A stretch of 64,000 bases of DNA from contig JAHQVJ010000129.1 in assembly GCA_019634415.1 (NCBI GenBank), forward strand, positions 91,499 through 155,498. The letters are read 5' to 3'. The notes beneath the pieces were generated by a model. The model was not told the origin of the DNA. It saw only the letters and a list, made by a program, of their open reading frames with translations, and ran no database searches. Numbering within the stretch: the first letter of the stretch is position 1; every line of letters begins with the position of its first letter. The position numbers were made by a program, and so were the translations under genes. This document shows, piece after piece, positions 1 through 8,298 of this stretch. Source of the DNA: Myxococcales bacterium. Its GTDB lineage: Bacteria > Myxococcota_A > UBA796 > GCA-2862545.

Positions 1-29
1 GCGGGGGCAGCCAGCAGGAGCAGCCACAT
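1..29 (-). CDS. Start of a secreted or membrane protein (cut by window edge)
   Basis: Only about nine codons are visible. Reading leftward from an ATG at 29-27, Met-Trp is followed by a Leu/Ala-rich run, as at the start of a signal peptide. GAGG at 40-37 sits 7 nt upstream as a plausible ribosome binding site. It would follow the GNAT gene by 13 nt and close the lipid operon. No function can be given. Confidence 0.4.
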
Positions 30-42
30 GTGGACGCCTCGT

Positions 43-570
43 TCAGCCGCTCTCGGAGCGGATCAGGAAGTGTTCGAGCTCGATGCCATAGTACGCCTGG
101 GTGCGGCCCAGGTGCGCCATGCCGATGCGCTGCGCCACCCGCATCGAGGCGGTGTTCGGCGGCTCCACCACGGCGTGGATCTCGGGCAGCCGCAGGGTGT
201 CGAAGCCGTGCACCAGCAGTGCTGCACCCACCTCGCTGGCGTAGCCGTTGCCCCAGTGGGCGCGGCCCAGGTGCCAGCCCACCTCGATGTCGGAGGTGGG
301 GTCGCGCTGCGCATCGGGGAGCGGCTTGAGCAGCCCGCAGCCCACGAGCTGGTCGCCGAGCAGCACGGCCCAGGACCCCAGGCCCCGATCCAGATCCTCG
401 GTGCGGGCGATGCGTCGGGCGAGCTGCTCCCGCACCTCGTCGACGTCGCGGGCCGTGTGCCCCCCGATGTAGCGGGTGACCTCGGGGTCGCCGTAGATCG
501 GCCACGCCGCCTGGGCGTCGTCGAGGCGCCAGCGCCGAAGTCGCAGGCGCTGTGTGTGCAGCTCGTCCAT
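43..570 (-). CDS. GNAT N-acetyltransferase, RimJ/RimL type
   Basis: A 175-residue single-domain acetyltransferase of the GNAT superfamily, which moves an acetyl group from acetyl-CoA to an amine. The N-terminus has the LRLRRWRLDDAQ pattern common in RimJ/RimL-type enzymes. The acetyl-CoA-binding region contains GWHLGRAHWGNGYASE, with the W-G-x-G-Y-A signature, followed by the family's typical VxPPNxASMRVxxRIGM region. Length is normal for the family. The ATG at 570 lies 2 nt after the TGA of the upstream FabG gene, so it is the downstream member of the lipid operon and probably translationally coupled. The substrate cannot be read from the sequence; ribosomal protein N-termini or small amines are typical for the family. 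Confidence 0.85.
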   Translation of the reverse strand: MDELHTQRLRLRRWRLDDAQAAWPIYGDPEVTRYIGGHTARDVDEVREQLARRIARTEDLDRGLGSWAVLLGDQLVGCGLLKPLPDAQRDPTSDIEVGWHLGRAHWGNGYASEVGAALLVHGFDTLRLPEIHAVVEPPNTASMRVAQRIGMAHLGRTQAYYGIELEHFLIRSESG

Positions 571-572
571 GA

Positions 573-1907
573 TCAGCGCCCCACGAAGTTGCCGCCGCAG
601 ACCCGCAGCGTCTGGCCGGTGAGGCCGCTCGCACCCGGGCTGGACAGGAAGGTGGCCACCTCGGCCACGTCGGTGGGCAGGCCTCCTTGGGCCAGGTTCG
701 ACAGGCGACGTGCCACCTCGCGGGTGGCGGCGGGGATCGCCTTGGTCATGCGCGTCTCGATGAAGCCGGGCGCGATGGCATTCACCGCGATGCCGCGCTC
801 GGCGACGCGCGGGGCCAGGGCTTGCACGAACCCGATCACACCGGCCTTCGAGGCGGCGTAGTTGGTCTGCCCCACGTTGCCGGCCAGCCCGGCGATGGAG
901 GACAGGCACACGATCCGGCCGTGGTCGGCGATCAGCGGGTCCAGACCTTCGGTGAGTCGCACGATGGCCGACAGGTTGACGGCCAGCGTGAGGTCCCACT
1001 GCTCGGGGCGCATCTTGGCCAGCGTCTTGTCGCGGGTGACGCCCGCGTTGTGCACCACCACGTCGACGTGGCCCGGTCCGTCGCGCAGGTGTGCGGCCAC
1101 GGTGGCGGCGGCGTCGGGGGCCGTGACGTCGCAACCCAGGAAGCGGCCCCCCACCTCGCGCGCGACGGCTTCGCCCTCCTCGGCGTCGTCGGGCCGGTCC
1201 AGGATCACCACCTGCGCTCCCTCCCGGCTCAAGGCGCCGGCGATGGCGCGCCCGATCCCCCGGGCGGCGCCGGTGACCAGGGCCACCTTGCCCGCCAGCG
1301 GCTGCTCCAGGGGCACCCGAGGGGGGGCCGCGCACACGCCGTCCACCCGCAGCGGCTGGCCGCTCACGAAGGCCGAACGCGGCGAGAGCAGGAAGCGCAG
1401 GGTGGCTTGCAGCCGCTCCTCGGCCCCTGGCTGGACCTGCACCAGGTTGGCGGTGGCCCCGCGCCGGCCCACCTCGCGGCCGCAGCTCTTCACGAAGCCC
1501 TCGAGTGCCCGCTGCGTGGCGGCCTCAGCCACCGAGGAGACGTCCTGAACGGGGCGCCCGAGCACCACCAGTCGCCCCGAGGTGGCCAGCGTCTTCATCA
1601 GCGGCTGGAACGCGTCGAACAGCCCGCGCAGCTGCTCGGGGGCTTCCAGGCCGGTGGCGTCGAAGACGGCGGCCCAGGGACGCTCCCCCGACGCCTCCGC
1701 GCCCATGGCCCGCGCGACGTCGTCGACGGCGGCCCGCAGCGGGGAGTCGCCCGGAGCCACGACGACGGATCGACCAGCCAGCGGCTGTCGCTGCCACGGG
1801 CCGTCTCCGCGGACCAGCGTGGTAGGCATGGGAATGGGCAGGCCCAGCGTGCGCACCACCCGGCGGGCGCGCGAGCTCGATGCCAGCTGCAGCAGCAGAT
1901 CAGCCAT
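573..1907 (-). CDS. fabG: 3-oxoacyl-CoA/ACP reductase, long FabG4-type SDR
   Basis: A 444-residue short-chain dehydrogenase/reductase, expected to reduce 3-oxoacyl thioesters with NAD(P)H. It is much longer than ordinary FabG (about 245 residues). The first ~205 residues form a degenerate Rossmann-like domain without the glycine motif. The second half is a complete SDR with TGAARGIG at ~212-219, NAG at ~287-289, a Ser near 337 and YAASK (Tyr ~350, Lys ~354). This two-part layout matches high-molecular-weight FabG4 of mycobacteria (454 residues). I chose the ATG at 1907 because it overlaps the end of the MaoC gene by 8 nt. The MaoC and acyl-CoA dehydrogenase neighbours match the mycobacterial group and support an acyl-CoA substrate. 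Confidence 0.9.
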   Translation of the reverse strand: MADLLLQLASSSRARRVVRTLGLPIPMPTTLVRGDGPWQRQPLAGRSVVVAPGDSPLRAAVDDVARAMGAEASGERPWAAVFDATGLEAPEQLRGLFDAFQPLMKTLATSGRLVVLGRPVQDVSSVAEAATQRALEGFVKSCGREVGRRGATANLVQVQPGAEERLQATLRFLLSPRSAFVSGQPLRVDGVCAAPPRVPLEQPLAGKVALVTGAARGIGRAIAGALSREGAQVVILDRPDDAEEGEAVAREVGGRFLGCDVTAPDAAATVAAHLRDGPGHVDVVVHNAGVTRDKTLAKMRPEQWDLTLAVNLSAIVRLTEGLDPLIADHGRIVCLSSIAGLAGNVGQTNYAASKAGVIGFVQALAPRVAERGIAVNAIAPGFIETRMTKAIPAATREVARRLSNLAQGGLPTDVAEVATFLSSPGASGLTGQTLRVCGGNFVGR

Positions 1908-2775
1908 GGCGAGACTCCTCGAAGGTGGCGGTGAGGTAGGCCTCCTCACCCGGTGCGTCCCCCACGAAGAAGCTGCCGTCTTCGACGAACAGGGAAGGGG
2001 AGGCGGGAAGCACCAGGGGCCGAGTGAAGCGCACGTCCACCGCTGTGAGCTGCGTGGGGTCGCCGTCGAAGCGGTGCCGGTTCAGCGCCTCCAGCGCATA
2101 CGCCAGCGTGGCGAAGCCGTGGAGGATGGTGCTCGGAAAGCCCGCCCAGCGGGCGTAGGGGCCGAGCCAGTGGATGGGGTTGAAGTCACCCGTCAGCAGC
2201 GCGAAGTGCCGCCCGTGCCGTGGCGTGACGGGCATCTGGGCCAGCGGCGTGGCGGTCGCTGGCACCACGGGCTTGTCCTTCTTCGGCCCCTTGCGCCCGC
2301 CAGGCAGGCGGACCACGGCGTACATCCAGGCGGTCACCGCCGCTGGCGCGCTGGCGGTGCCCGTGGTGATCCGGTTCTCCAGGACCGCGCGGCGCCCGTC
2401 GTCGTCCACCGACTCCAGGCACGCCTCGAGCTGCAGCGGCTCCCCCCCGGGAAGCGGGCGCGCGATCTCCATGCGGCAGCCGCCGTTCAGCGCGCGCCGC
2501 AGGTCGTAGGGCACGTCTCGCAGGGTGCTGGCCAGCAGCGGAAAGCCCCACTGCGGAAACAGGTGAGCCGGCACGTCGGTGCCGTAGGCGGCCGGATCGC
2601 CTCCGCAGTGGCGAACGTAGTCGCGCACCAGGTCGGGGGCGCGCGCCGGCACCGTGCGCCGCACCACCGGACCAGGCACCTGGGCGTCGGTGGGCCGACT
2701 GCGGAAGGGGGCCGTGAGTGCCGCGCCAAGCACCGCGCGGAGGATGGGCAGCTGATGGCGAAGGTGTCGTCTCAC
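1900..2775 (-). CDS. MaoC-like (R)-enoyl-CoA hydratase/dehydratase, HtdX type
   Basis: A 291-residue double hot-dog protein of the MaoC/HtdX family, expected to interconvert trans-2-enoyl and (R)-3-hydroxyacyl thioesters. The C-terminal half carries the hydratase signature with DFNPIH at ~197-202 and the GFPSTILHG stretch after it, giving the catalytic Asp and His of hydratase 2. The N-terminal half is a degenerate hot-dog fold, as in HtdX. The start is a GTG at 2775 that overlaps the stop of the acyl-CoA dehydrogenase gene as GTGA. The resulting N-terminus (basic, then PILRAVLGAAL) resembles the HtdX N-terminus as I remember it. A Lys/Pro-rich linker lies between the two halves. Confidence 0.88.
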   Translation of the reverse strand: MRRHLRHQLPILRAVLGAALTAPFRSRPTDAQVPGPVVRRTVPARAPDLVRDYVRHCGGDPAAYGTDVPAHLFPQWGFPLLASTLRDVPYDLRRALNGGCRMEIARPLPGGEPLQLEACLESVDDDGRRAVLENRITTGTASAPAAVTAWMYAVVRLPGGRKGPKKDKPVVPATATPLAQMPVTPRHGRHFALLTGDFNPIHWLGPYARWAGFPSTILHGFATLAYALEALNRHRFDGDPTQLTAVDVRFTRPLVLPASPSLFVEDGSFFVGDAPGEEAYLTATFEESRHG

Positions 2776-4673
2776 TTGGCCGCCATCACATCGGGAGCCG
2801 CAGTCTGCGCGAGGGCGTCGAGCAGCCGCTGGCCCTGGGTGAGGATCTGGTCGAGGGCACCGCGACTGCGTGGCTCGGCGCGCTCGAGCCATCGGACCAG
2901 CAGCTCCCGCCGGTCCTCGTGCTCCGCGCACTGCTGAAGCAGCTCCTCGGCCACCGCCACGTCCGTGAGCACGATGCACAGCCGCTCGGCGTGCAGCAGC
3001 GCCGGGGCGAAGTCTCGCTTGGGATCGAACTGGCGAATGGCACGGCTCCAGTCGGCCATGGGCTGTCCGCGCAGCTCCCTGAGCTTGCTGCCCGCCAGCC
3101 GCGACAGCAGGAAGCGGATCGCCTGGTGCTGCAGCGTCTGAAGCTTGGCCACCCGCCGCGCCAGCGGATCGGAGGCCATGGTCGCTCGCCAGCGAGCTGC
3201 CGCTGCGGTGCGCACGAAGGTCCGCGGGTGATTGACCGCTGCCATCAGGTTGTCCTTCATGGCCATCAAGGCCTGGATCTGGCTCGTGCCCTCGTAGATG
3301 GGCATCACCATCGCATCGCGCAGCAGCTTCTCCACCCCGCTCTCCACGATGTAGCCGCTGCCACCGTGGATCTGCAGGCAGCGCTGGGCCATCTGCACCG
3401 CCTTCTCGGCGGCCAGGTACTTCAGCAAGGGCGTGAGATGACGCGCCCGCCGCTGATGGTGCGCCGACTCGCGCTCCAGCGCCGCTCGCTCGTCCGGATC
3501 GGCCGGGGGCATCGCCCGCAGTCGGATGTCGATCTTCTTGGCCACCTCGTCACGGTAGCCCGCGCTCATGGCCAGGCAGCGGATGGCCTGGATGTCCGTG
3601 CGCATCTCGTCGAGCATACAGGCGATCATCTCGTGCTGATCGAGCGTCTTGCCCATCGACACGCGCTCGCTCGCGTAGTCCGCCGCTGCCCGGTGGGCGG
3701 CCTCGCACAGCCCCAGGGCCTCGAAGCCCACCCCCACGCGCGCGCCGTTCATCAGCACCAGCATCTGCTGAAAGCCGCGACCGCGCTGGCCCACCAGCTG
3801 TGCCGGCGCGTTCTCGAAGCTGATGGACACGGTGGCCGAGGCGTGGTGGCCGAGCTTGTCCTCCACCCCGTCGAGGGTGGTGTGGGTGCGTCGCACGGTG
3901 CCGTCGGCGTCGACGTCGAAGGCCTCCACCAGGAAGAGGGACAGCCCTCGGAGCCCGGGCTCGTCCTCGGTGCGCGCCACCACGAAGTGCCAGCGCCCGT
4001 GCCCGCTGGTGATGAAGATCTTCTGCCCCGTGACGGTCCAGTTGCCGTCTGCGTCGAGGGTGCCACGGCAGCGCAGGGCGGCCATGTCGGAGCCGGCGTC
4101 GGGCTCGGTGATGTCCATGCTGCCCCAGGCCTGGCCCGCCACGATGGTGTCGACGACCTCGCGGAAGCGGGTGTCCACGATGCGGCCCTCCTCGTCGAAG
4201 GTGGTGGTGCCCTCGTCGATGGAGTACGCCAGCGCGGCCATGGCGATCCCCGCGTGGAAGCCGTGGTGCGCACACACCGACACGTCGGCACGCGCCAGCA
4301 GCTCGCTCTGCATGTGGAAGACGAGCAGCGGTGCGTTGAGCCCTCCCAGCTCTCGCGGCACCGTCAGGCCGTGCAGCTCGAGCGCGTCCAGCTGTGCGAG
4401 CACGCTCGCGAGGGGCTCGGGATGCACCACCTCGCCGGCCTCGAGCCGGGGGTGGGCGCGGTCGATCGCCGCTGCCTTCGGCGCGATCTCGTCGGCCGCC
4501 ACCGTCCCCACCAGCTCGAGGACCTCCTGGTAGAAGTCGATCGCGGCGCTGACGTCCTCGAAGCCTTCGTCGAGGCCGAGGGCTCGCTCGGTGAGCGACA
4601 CCAATCGCTCCCAGTCGACCCCGCGCTCCAGATAGAAGCGAAGATCTTCGTTGTCTCGGAAGAAATTGCCCAC
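2772..4673 (-). CDS. Acyl-CoA dehydrogenase, large FadE5-like form
   Basis: A 633-residue flavin-dependent acyl-CoA dehydrogenase, long compared with the usual ~380-400 residues because of an N-terminal helical extension and a C-terminal helical domain of ~150 residues. FAD-binding features are MDITEPDAGSDMAAL near 187-200 and GQKIFITSG near 216-224. The substrate and FAD region includes QIHGGSGY at ~434-441. The PIYEGTSQIQ stretch places Glu461 where the catalytic base of medium-chain acyl-CoA dehydrogenase lies. Start: a GTG at 4673 preceded by GGGGAGGT, a strong ribosome binding site. It is the first gene of the operon with the MaoC and FabG4 genes. FadE5-type enzymes accept a wide range of acyl chain lengths. 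Confidence 0.92.
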   Translation of the reverse strand: MGNFFRDNEDLRFYLERGVDWERLVSLTERALGLDEGFEDVSAAIDFYQEVLELVGTVAADEIAPKAAAIDRAHPRLEAGEVVHPEPLASVLAQLDALELHGLTVPRELGGLNAPLLVFHMQSELLARADVSVCAHHGFHAGIAMAALAYSIDEGTTTFDEEGRIVDTRFREVVDTIVAGQAWGSMDITEPDAGSDMAALRCRGTLDADGNWTVTGQKIFITSGHGRWHFVVARTEDEPGLRGLSLFLVEAFDVDADGTVRRTHTTLDGVEDKLGHHASATVSISFENAPAQLVGQRGRGFQQMLVLMNGARVGVGFEALGLCEAAHRAAADYASERVSMGKTLDQHEMIACMLDEMRTDIQAIRCLAMSAGYRDEVAKKIDIRLRAMPPADPDERAALERESAHHQRRARHLTPLLKYLAAEKAVQMAQRCLQIHGGSGYIVESGVEKLLRDAMVMPIYEGTSQIQALMAMKDNLMAAVNHPRTFVRTAAAARWRATMASDPLARRVAKLQTLQHQAIRFLLSRLAGSKLRELRGQPMADWSRAIRQFDPKRDFAPALLHAERLCIVLTDVAVAEELLQQCAEHEDRRELLVRWLERAEPRSRGALDQILTQGQRLLDALAQTAAPDVMAAK

Positions 4674-5646
4674 CCGACCTCCCCGTCCTGACTGGCTCGT
4701 CCAGCCCTCGCCCGCAAGGGTCACCGTCGCGCCCCTGGCAGCGGAGGACGACCTGTCGCCGCTGTGGGCCCGGTGCTTCGAAGACTGGCCTCTGCCCACG
4801 GCATCCTTGCACGCCTGGTGGCGCGGATCCGGCCACGCCTGGGTGGCGCGGGACGATCGGGGGGTGGTGGGGGCGTTGTCGCTGGACGAGGTGCGCGGGG
4901 TGGCCCACGTGCGGGCAGTGGCGGTGCATCCTCGGGGGCAGCGGCGCGGGGTGGCGACCGCCCTGCTCGGCCACGGCCTTTGCACGATCTCTGCCGAGGG
5001 GGTGCGGATGGGCGGTGGCCGAGACTACCTGTGGCCTGGCCCGCCCGCAGGCTGCGATGCCGCGATCGCCTTCGCCCGAGCACGCGGCATGCCCACCCTC
5101 GGGCAGTGCCACGATCTCGTGGGGTCGGCATCGCTCGCACCCGCCAGCCGAGCGCCCGGTGTGCGAGTCGCCCTGGGGCGAGGGTCCGATCGCGCCGCCG
5201 TGCTCGGCCTCGTGCAGCGGGAGCTCTCGGCCTGGACCGAGGCCTATCGGCGAGCCTCGCCGCAGCGCATGGTCCTCGCCTGGCGGGGAGGCGAGGTGGT
5301 GGGCGTCACCCTCGTCACCACCGCCGAGCACGGAGCGGAAGACGGAGCCGAGCTGCGGTGGCGGCACCTCCACGAGGGCGGGAAGCCTGCTGTGCGGTGT
5401 GGCGCCCTCGGCTCCGTCGGGGTGGCCCAGTCCGCGCGCCGTGCGGGGATCGGTCGGTCGCTGGTGGCGGGAGCGCTGGGGGAGCTGCGCCGCCGAGGGG
5501 TGCAACGGGTGATCGTGCGATGGACCTCTGTGCCAGAGTGGTACACGGCCCTGGGTTTCCGAGTATGGCGAGACTATGTGGCATGCGCCACGTGCTCGTT
5601 CGCACCACTGTCGGGTGGAGCCCATGGCCCTTCTGACCGAGGATAG
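4651..5646 (+). CDS. Tandem GNAT acetyltransferase
   Basis: About 331 residues with two GNAT folds in a row. The first (roughly 25-150) has the acetyl-CoA loop HPRGQRRGVATALL. The second (roughly 170-310) has SARRAGIGRSLV and ends with the family-typical WYTALGFRVW. No ATG or GTG is available near the N-terminus. The start is probably TTG at 4651, or TTG at 4666, which has GGAAG just upstream. Either way the 5' end overlaps the divergent acyl-CoA dehydrogenase start, leaving no room for a normal intergenic promoter. The stop is 3 nt before the histidine kinase ATG, so the two are likely co-transcribed. Substrate unknown. Confidence 0.78.
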   Translation: MSRKKLPTRPPRPDWLVQPSPARVTVAPLAAEDDLSPLWARCFEDWPLPTASLHAWWRGSGHAWVARDDRGVVGALSLDEVRGVAHVRAVAVHPRGQRRGVATALLGHGLCTISAEGVRMGGGRDYLWPGPPAGCDAAIAFARARGMPTLGQCHDLVGSASLAPASRAPGVRVALGRGSDRAAVLGLVQRELSAWTEAYRRASPQRMVLAWRGGEVVGVTLVTTAEHGAEDGAELRWRHLHEGGKPAVRCGALGSVGVAQSARRAGIGRSLVAGALGELRRRGVQRVIVRWTSVPEWYTALGFRVWRDYVACATCSFAPLSGGAHGPSDRG

Positions 5647-5649
5647 GAC

Positions 5650-7239
5650 ATGGTCTCCCCGTCACCCGCATCGCGGATGATCGACACGCGCGCCCGTTCG
5701 CTGGCCTGGTTGGCCATCGGTGTGGCCTGGGTCGTGTCCTTCCTCGCGTGCCTCGCGACCTACCACGGGGTGAAGCGCGCCGCGGTCCTCACCTACCAGG
5801 GGCAACAGGAGCTGACGGTCCAGGTGGTGGCGAGTCGAATGGTGGCCGGCCTCGAGCACCACATCTTTGCCCTGCGCACCATCGACGTGTCGCGGTTGCC
5901 GACGGCGGACACCGAGGAGCGGTGGCTGGCGGAGCACCGGAGCCGTCTGGGGCTCACCGAGGGGCAGGGTCTTCGCATCGTGCACCCCGACGAGGGACAG
6001 CACGCCAGTCACCGGCACGCCGCCGAGTCGAGCCAGCCGTGTCCGCGCTGTGCCTCCATGGGCATGCTGGTCTTCACATCGAGTCGAGGACCCGACGGGC
6101 GCTATCTGGAGCTGGCGTCGCCGTCGTCGTCCATGTCGCGCATCCTCGAGGCGTTCTCCGGCTGGGTCGTGGGGCCCGGGTCCGAGATCGTGGCGCACTA
6201 CGATCAGTCTCAGATCGGCACCAAGCCCTTCGATCCGACCCTCGACGATCCCGCGCTGACGGGGATGCTGCAGCAGATGGAGCAGGGCTCGGCCGGGGCG
6301 GCTCGATACGCCTGGGAGGGGGACGCTCGGCTCGCCGCGTTCGCCCCCGTGGCGGGCACGGACGGCTGGAGCGTGGCGGTGTCGGCCCCCACGGGGGTGG
6401 CCCTGGGCCCGGTGAGTCGGAGCCTGCGGAACCTGGCGTTGGCGATGGCAGCCTTGCTGGTGGGGCTTCCCACGGTCGCCCTCGCGTTGGTGGCGGCGCA
6501 GCGCCGGGTGGCGTCGGAGCGACTCCGGGCCGAGCGAGAGGTGCTGGCGGCGGCGAACGTGGCCGCGCACACCGACAGGCTCGCGCAGCTGGGAGCGCTC
6601 ACGGCGGGCGTCGCCCACGACATCCGGAGTCCGCTGACGGCCTTGAAGCTGGGGCTGGAGGAGCTCGCCGAGCATCCCGACGCCGATCAGCCGTTGTTGG
6701 GCGAGATGGGGCGGGCGGTGGAGATGCTCACGGTGTTGTCGTCGGACCTCACCGGGTTCTCCCGCCGGCCGTCTGCATCGGATGCCGAACAGGCCGAGCT
6801 GAGGGCGGTCTTCCGGTCCACCACTCGCATGGTGGGAGGTGCGGTCTCGCGAGTGGAGTTCACGGAGCCTCCCTGTGATCCCGTCGCCATCGCCAGCGTT
6901 CGCCTGGTGCAGATCTTGTCCAACCTGGCGGACAACGCGCTTGCGGTGGCCCAGCGCGTGGTGGTCACGGCAGCGATCTGCGACGGCTACATGGAGATCC
7001 GGGTGGAAGACGACGGACCTGGAGTCCCCGAGGACATGAAGCGACAGGTCTTCGAGCCGTTCTTCACCACGAAACCCGTGGGGGAGGGAACTGGCCTGGG
7101 GCTGCACCTGTCGCGCCGCCTCGCCCAGGAAGCGGGGGGCGACCTGTCGCTGCAGCGAAGCTCCCTCGGCGGAGCCGCATTCGTCCTCCGTCTTCCGTTG
7201 TGGCGGTCTCCCCCTGATCGCGACAATCAACGGGGTTGA
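5650..7239 (+). CDS. Membrane sensor histidine kinase (orphan)
   Basis: A 529-residue two-component sensor. A transmembrane helix at ~17-38 and another at ~260-284 enclose a periplasmic sensor region with CPRC at 131-134, a possible metal or redox site. The cytoplasmic part has a HisKA H-box (VAHDIRSP, phosphoacceptor His323), an N-box (NLADNA, ~425-430), DDGPGVP (~454-460) and GTGLGLHLSRR (~480-490), so the kinase core looks intact. No response regulator gene is adjacent. The last six codons and the TGA fall inside a perfect palindrome at 7217-7249, so the C-terminal RDNQRG tail was probably supplied by the inserted repeat. Start: the ATG at 5650, 3 nt after the preceding stop. Confidence 0.9.
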   Translation: MVSPSPASRMIDTRARSLAWLAIGVAWVVSFLACLATYHGVKRAAVLTYQGQQELTVQVVASRMVAGLEHHIFALRTIDVSRLPTADTEERWLAEHRSRLGLTEGQGLRIVHPDEGQHASHRHAAESSQPCPRCASMGMLVFTSSRGPDGRYLELASPSSSMSRILEAFSGWVVGPGSEIVAHYDQSQIGTKPFDPTLDDPALTGMLQQMEQGSAGAARYAWEGDARLAAFAPVAGTDGWSVAVSAPTGVALGPVSRSLRNLALAMAALLVGLPTVALALVAAQRRVASERLRAEREVLAAANVAAHTDRLAQLGALTAGVAHDIRSPLTALKLGLEELAEHPDADQPLLGEMGRAVEMLTVLSSDLTGFSRRPSASDAEQAELRAVFRSTTRMVGGAVSRVEFTEPPCDPVAIASVRLVQILSNLADNALAVAQRVVVTAAICDGYMEIRVEDDGPGVPEDMKRQVFEPFFTTKPVGEGTGLGLHLSRRLAQEAGGDLSLQRSSLGGAAFVLRLPLWRSPPDRDNQRG

Positions 7240-7389
7240 TTGTCGCGATGCTACAGGTTGCCGCTCCGCGCCTGGACTTGCTGCACTCCCTGCACGCGCT
7301 CGCACGCTCGCTTGTTCCAGTCCCACTGCAACCCCGGATCAGGTGCGCTCCGCTCGATCGCGACAATCAACGGAGTTGATTGTCGCGAT
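7217..7389. repeat. Palindrome-ended repeat element, copy 1
   Basis: Two near-identical palindromes bracket a ~107-bp core. Each has 15-bp perfect arms (ATCGCGACAATCAAC) and a 3-nt loop: 7217-7231/7235-7249 with loop GGG, and 7357-7371/7375-7389 with loop GGA. The core from 7250 to about 7343 recurs after the same palindrome at 38267. It encodes no credible protein. The left palindrome contains the histidine kinase stop codon. The layout suggests a short non-autonomous mobile or REP-like element. No transposase is nearby and no target duplication was found. Confidence 0.85.
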
Positions 7390-7459
7390 GAGAGGTGCCT
7401 TACGTCTCGGCGACCCGCGGGAGTACGTCGAGTGGGGTGTTGTGGCCATATCGATGTCT

Positions 7460-7511
7460 GAGCCATGCTTATGGCTCGATTAAGGCGTGCTCGTCGCCTT
7501 AGCCCACCTTG
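7460..7511. promoter_or_regulatory. Two inverted repeats upstream of Cys-rich lipoprotein 1
   Basis: GAGCCAT (7460-7466) and ATGGCTC (7471-7477) form a 7-bp inverted repeat with a 4-nt spacer. Just after it, TAAGGCG (7481-7487) and CGCCTTA (7495-7501) form a second one with a 7-nt spacer, and a CCTTG half-site follows at 7507. The TAAGG half-site matches those found in front of the other island units. The site lies 70-120 nt upstream of the lipoprotein ATG and is the likely control region. The 341-nt gap 7240-7580 holds only this and the repeat element. Confidence 0.5.
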
Positions 7512-7580
7512 CCTCCCGGTACGGCGCATTCCTCTGGAGTGAAGTGCGCCATAGCCTTGCCGAGAACGCTGGAGGCAAAC

Positions 7581-8231
7581 ATGTTTCGAAGCAACAATCT
7601 CGTAACCATCGTGGTGCTGGCTGCCGTCGGGTGCGGAGGGCCGTCCGAGCTGGAGAAGCGCGGCGACGAGCTGGTGGAGCAGGCCCGCGCCCTCGGCTTG
7701 TCGGACTGTATCGATGACTACTTCGCGTGCACCGACTCCGTGAGCGACTGTGTGGACGCCTTGTTCGACTGCATCGATGATGCGGAGACGGGTGGGGTCG
7801 GGTCGAGTGCCTGCAACGTGCAGGTCTCCGTCAACGGCAACACCCAGGGGATGGAGTGCAGCGACGGCGAGTGCACCTGCACCGACAACGGCTTCGAGGT
7901 CGGCGTCTGCGAGGACGACGACTGCGCCATTCCCGGCGGCTGCTGTGACGCCTTCTTCGACGGTGGCGGCACGACGTCGACGTCCACGTCCACCTCGACG
8001 TCCACCTCCACCACGGGTGGAACGACGGGCGGCACCACCGGCGGCACCACGGGTACCCCGGGTGGTACGGCCACGTGCTCCTCGGCGGTGAGCATCAACG
8101 GTGACAGCCAGAGCATCGACTGCACCGATGGTGACTGCGTCTGCACCGAGAACGACGTCGAGGTGGGGCAGTGCGCCGACAATGGTTCGGGCTGCGCCAT
8201 CCCCGGCGGATGCTGCGACGACTTCTTCTAA
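7581..8231 (+). CDS. Cys-rich duplicated-domain lipoprotein 1
   Basis: A 216-residue predicted lipoprotein with a short hydrophobic signal and lipobox AAVGC (Cys18). A helical stretch (~22-66) with spaced cysteines is followed by two copies of a ~48-residue Cys-rich module (~78-126 and ~166-216). Each ends with CAIPGGCCDxFF. The copies are joined by a Thr/Ser then Gly/Thr linker (~127-165). The last residues of the protein are the end of the second module. Start: the ATG at 7581 with GGAGG 6 nt before it. It is a clear paralog of the lipoprotein at 15872-16537. The module is not one I recognise. Conserved cysteines suggest disulfides outside the cytoplasm. A STAND regulator pseudogene lies convergently downstream. 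Confidence 0.85.
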   Translation: MFRSNNLVTIVVLAAVGCGGPSELEKRGDELVEQARALGLSDCIDDYFACTDSVSDCVDALFDCIDDAETGGVGSSACNVQVSVNGNTQGMECSDGECTCTDNGFEVGVCEDDDCAIPGGCCDAFFDGGGTTSTSTSTSTSTSTTGGTTGGTTGGTTGTPGGTATCSSAVSINGDSQSIDCTDGDCVCTENDVEVGQCADNGSGCAIPGGCCDDFF

Positions 8232-8238
8232 GAGGCGT

Positions 8239-8263
8239 CCGCTGCGAGCTGCGTTCGCAGCGG
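8239..8263 (+). terminator. Stem-loop after Cys-rich lipoprotein 1
   Basis: CCGCTGCGA (8239-8247) pairs perfectly with TCGCAGCGG (8255-8263) over a 7-nt loop, 7 nt after the lipoprotein stop and before the convergent pseudogene end. There is no T-run on either strand, so this is a hairpin candidate rather than a certain intrinsic terminator. Confidence 0.45.
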
Positions 8264-8298
8264 CCACCGGCGGCGATCGAATGGGTTGATCGTCGCAC

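Noticed and set aside
2718..4691. A long plus-strand open frame opposite the acyl-CoA dehydrogenase gene
   Set aside because: It is antisense to a gene with clear family motifs, has no recognisable domain and is expected in GC-rich DNA.
7975..8060. Short tandem GACGTC/ACC-type repeats that looked like a CRISPR or microsatellite
   Set aside because: They encode the Thr/Ser/Gly linker of the Cys-rich lipoprotein in frame, and there are no spacers of regular length.
8270..8297. A third copy of the palindrome-ended repeat (GCGATCGAA...TTGATCGTCGC)
   Set aside because: The arms match only partly and the core is absent, so chance or an eroded remnant cannot be distinguished.
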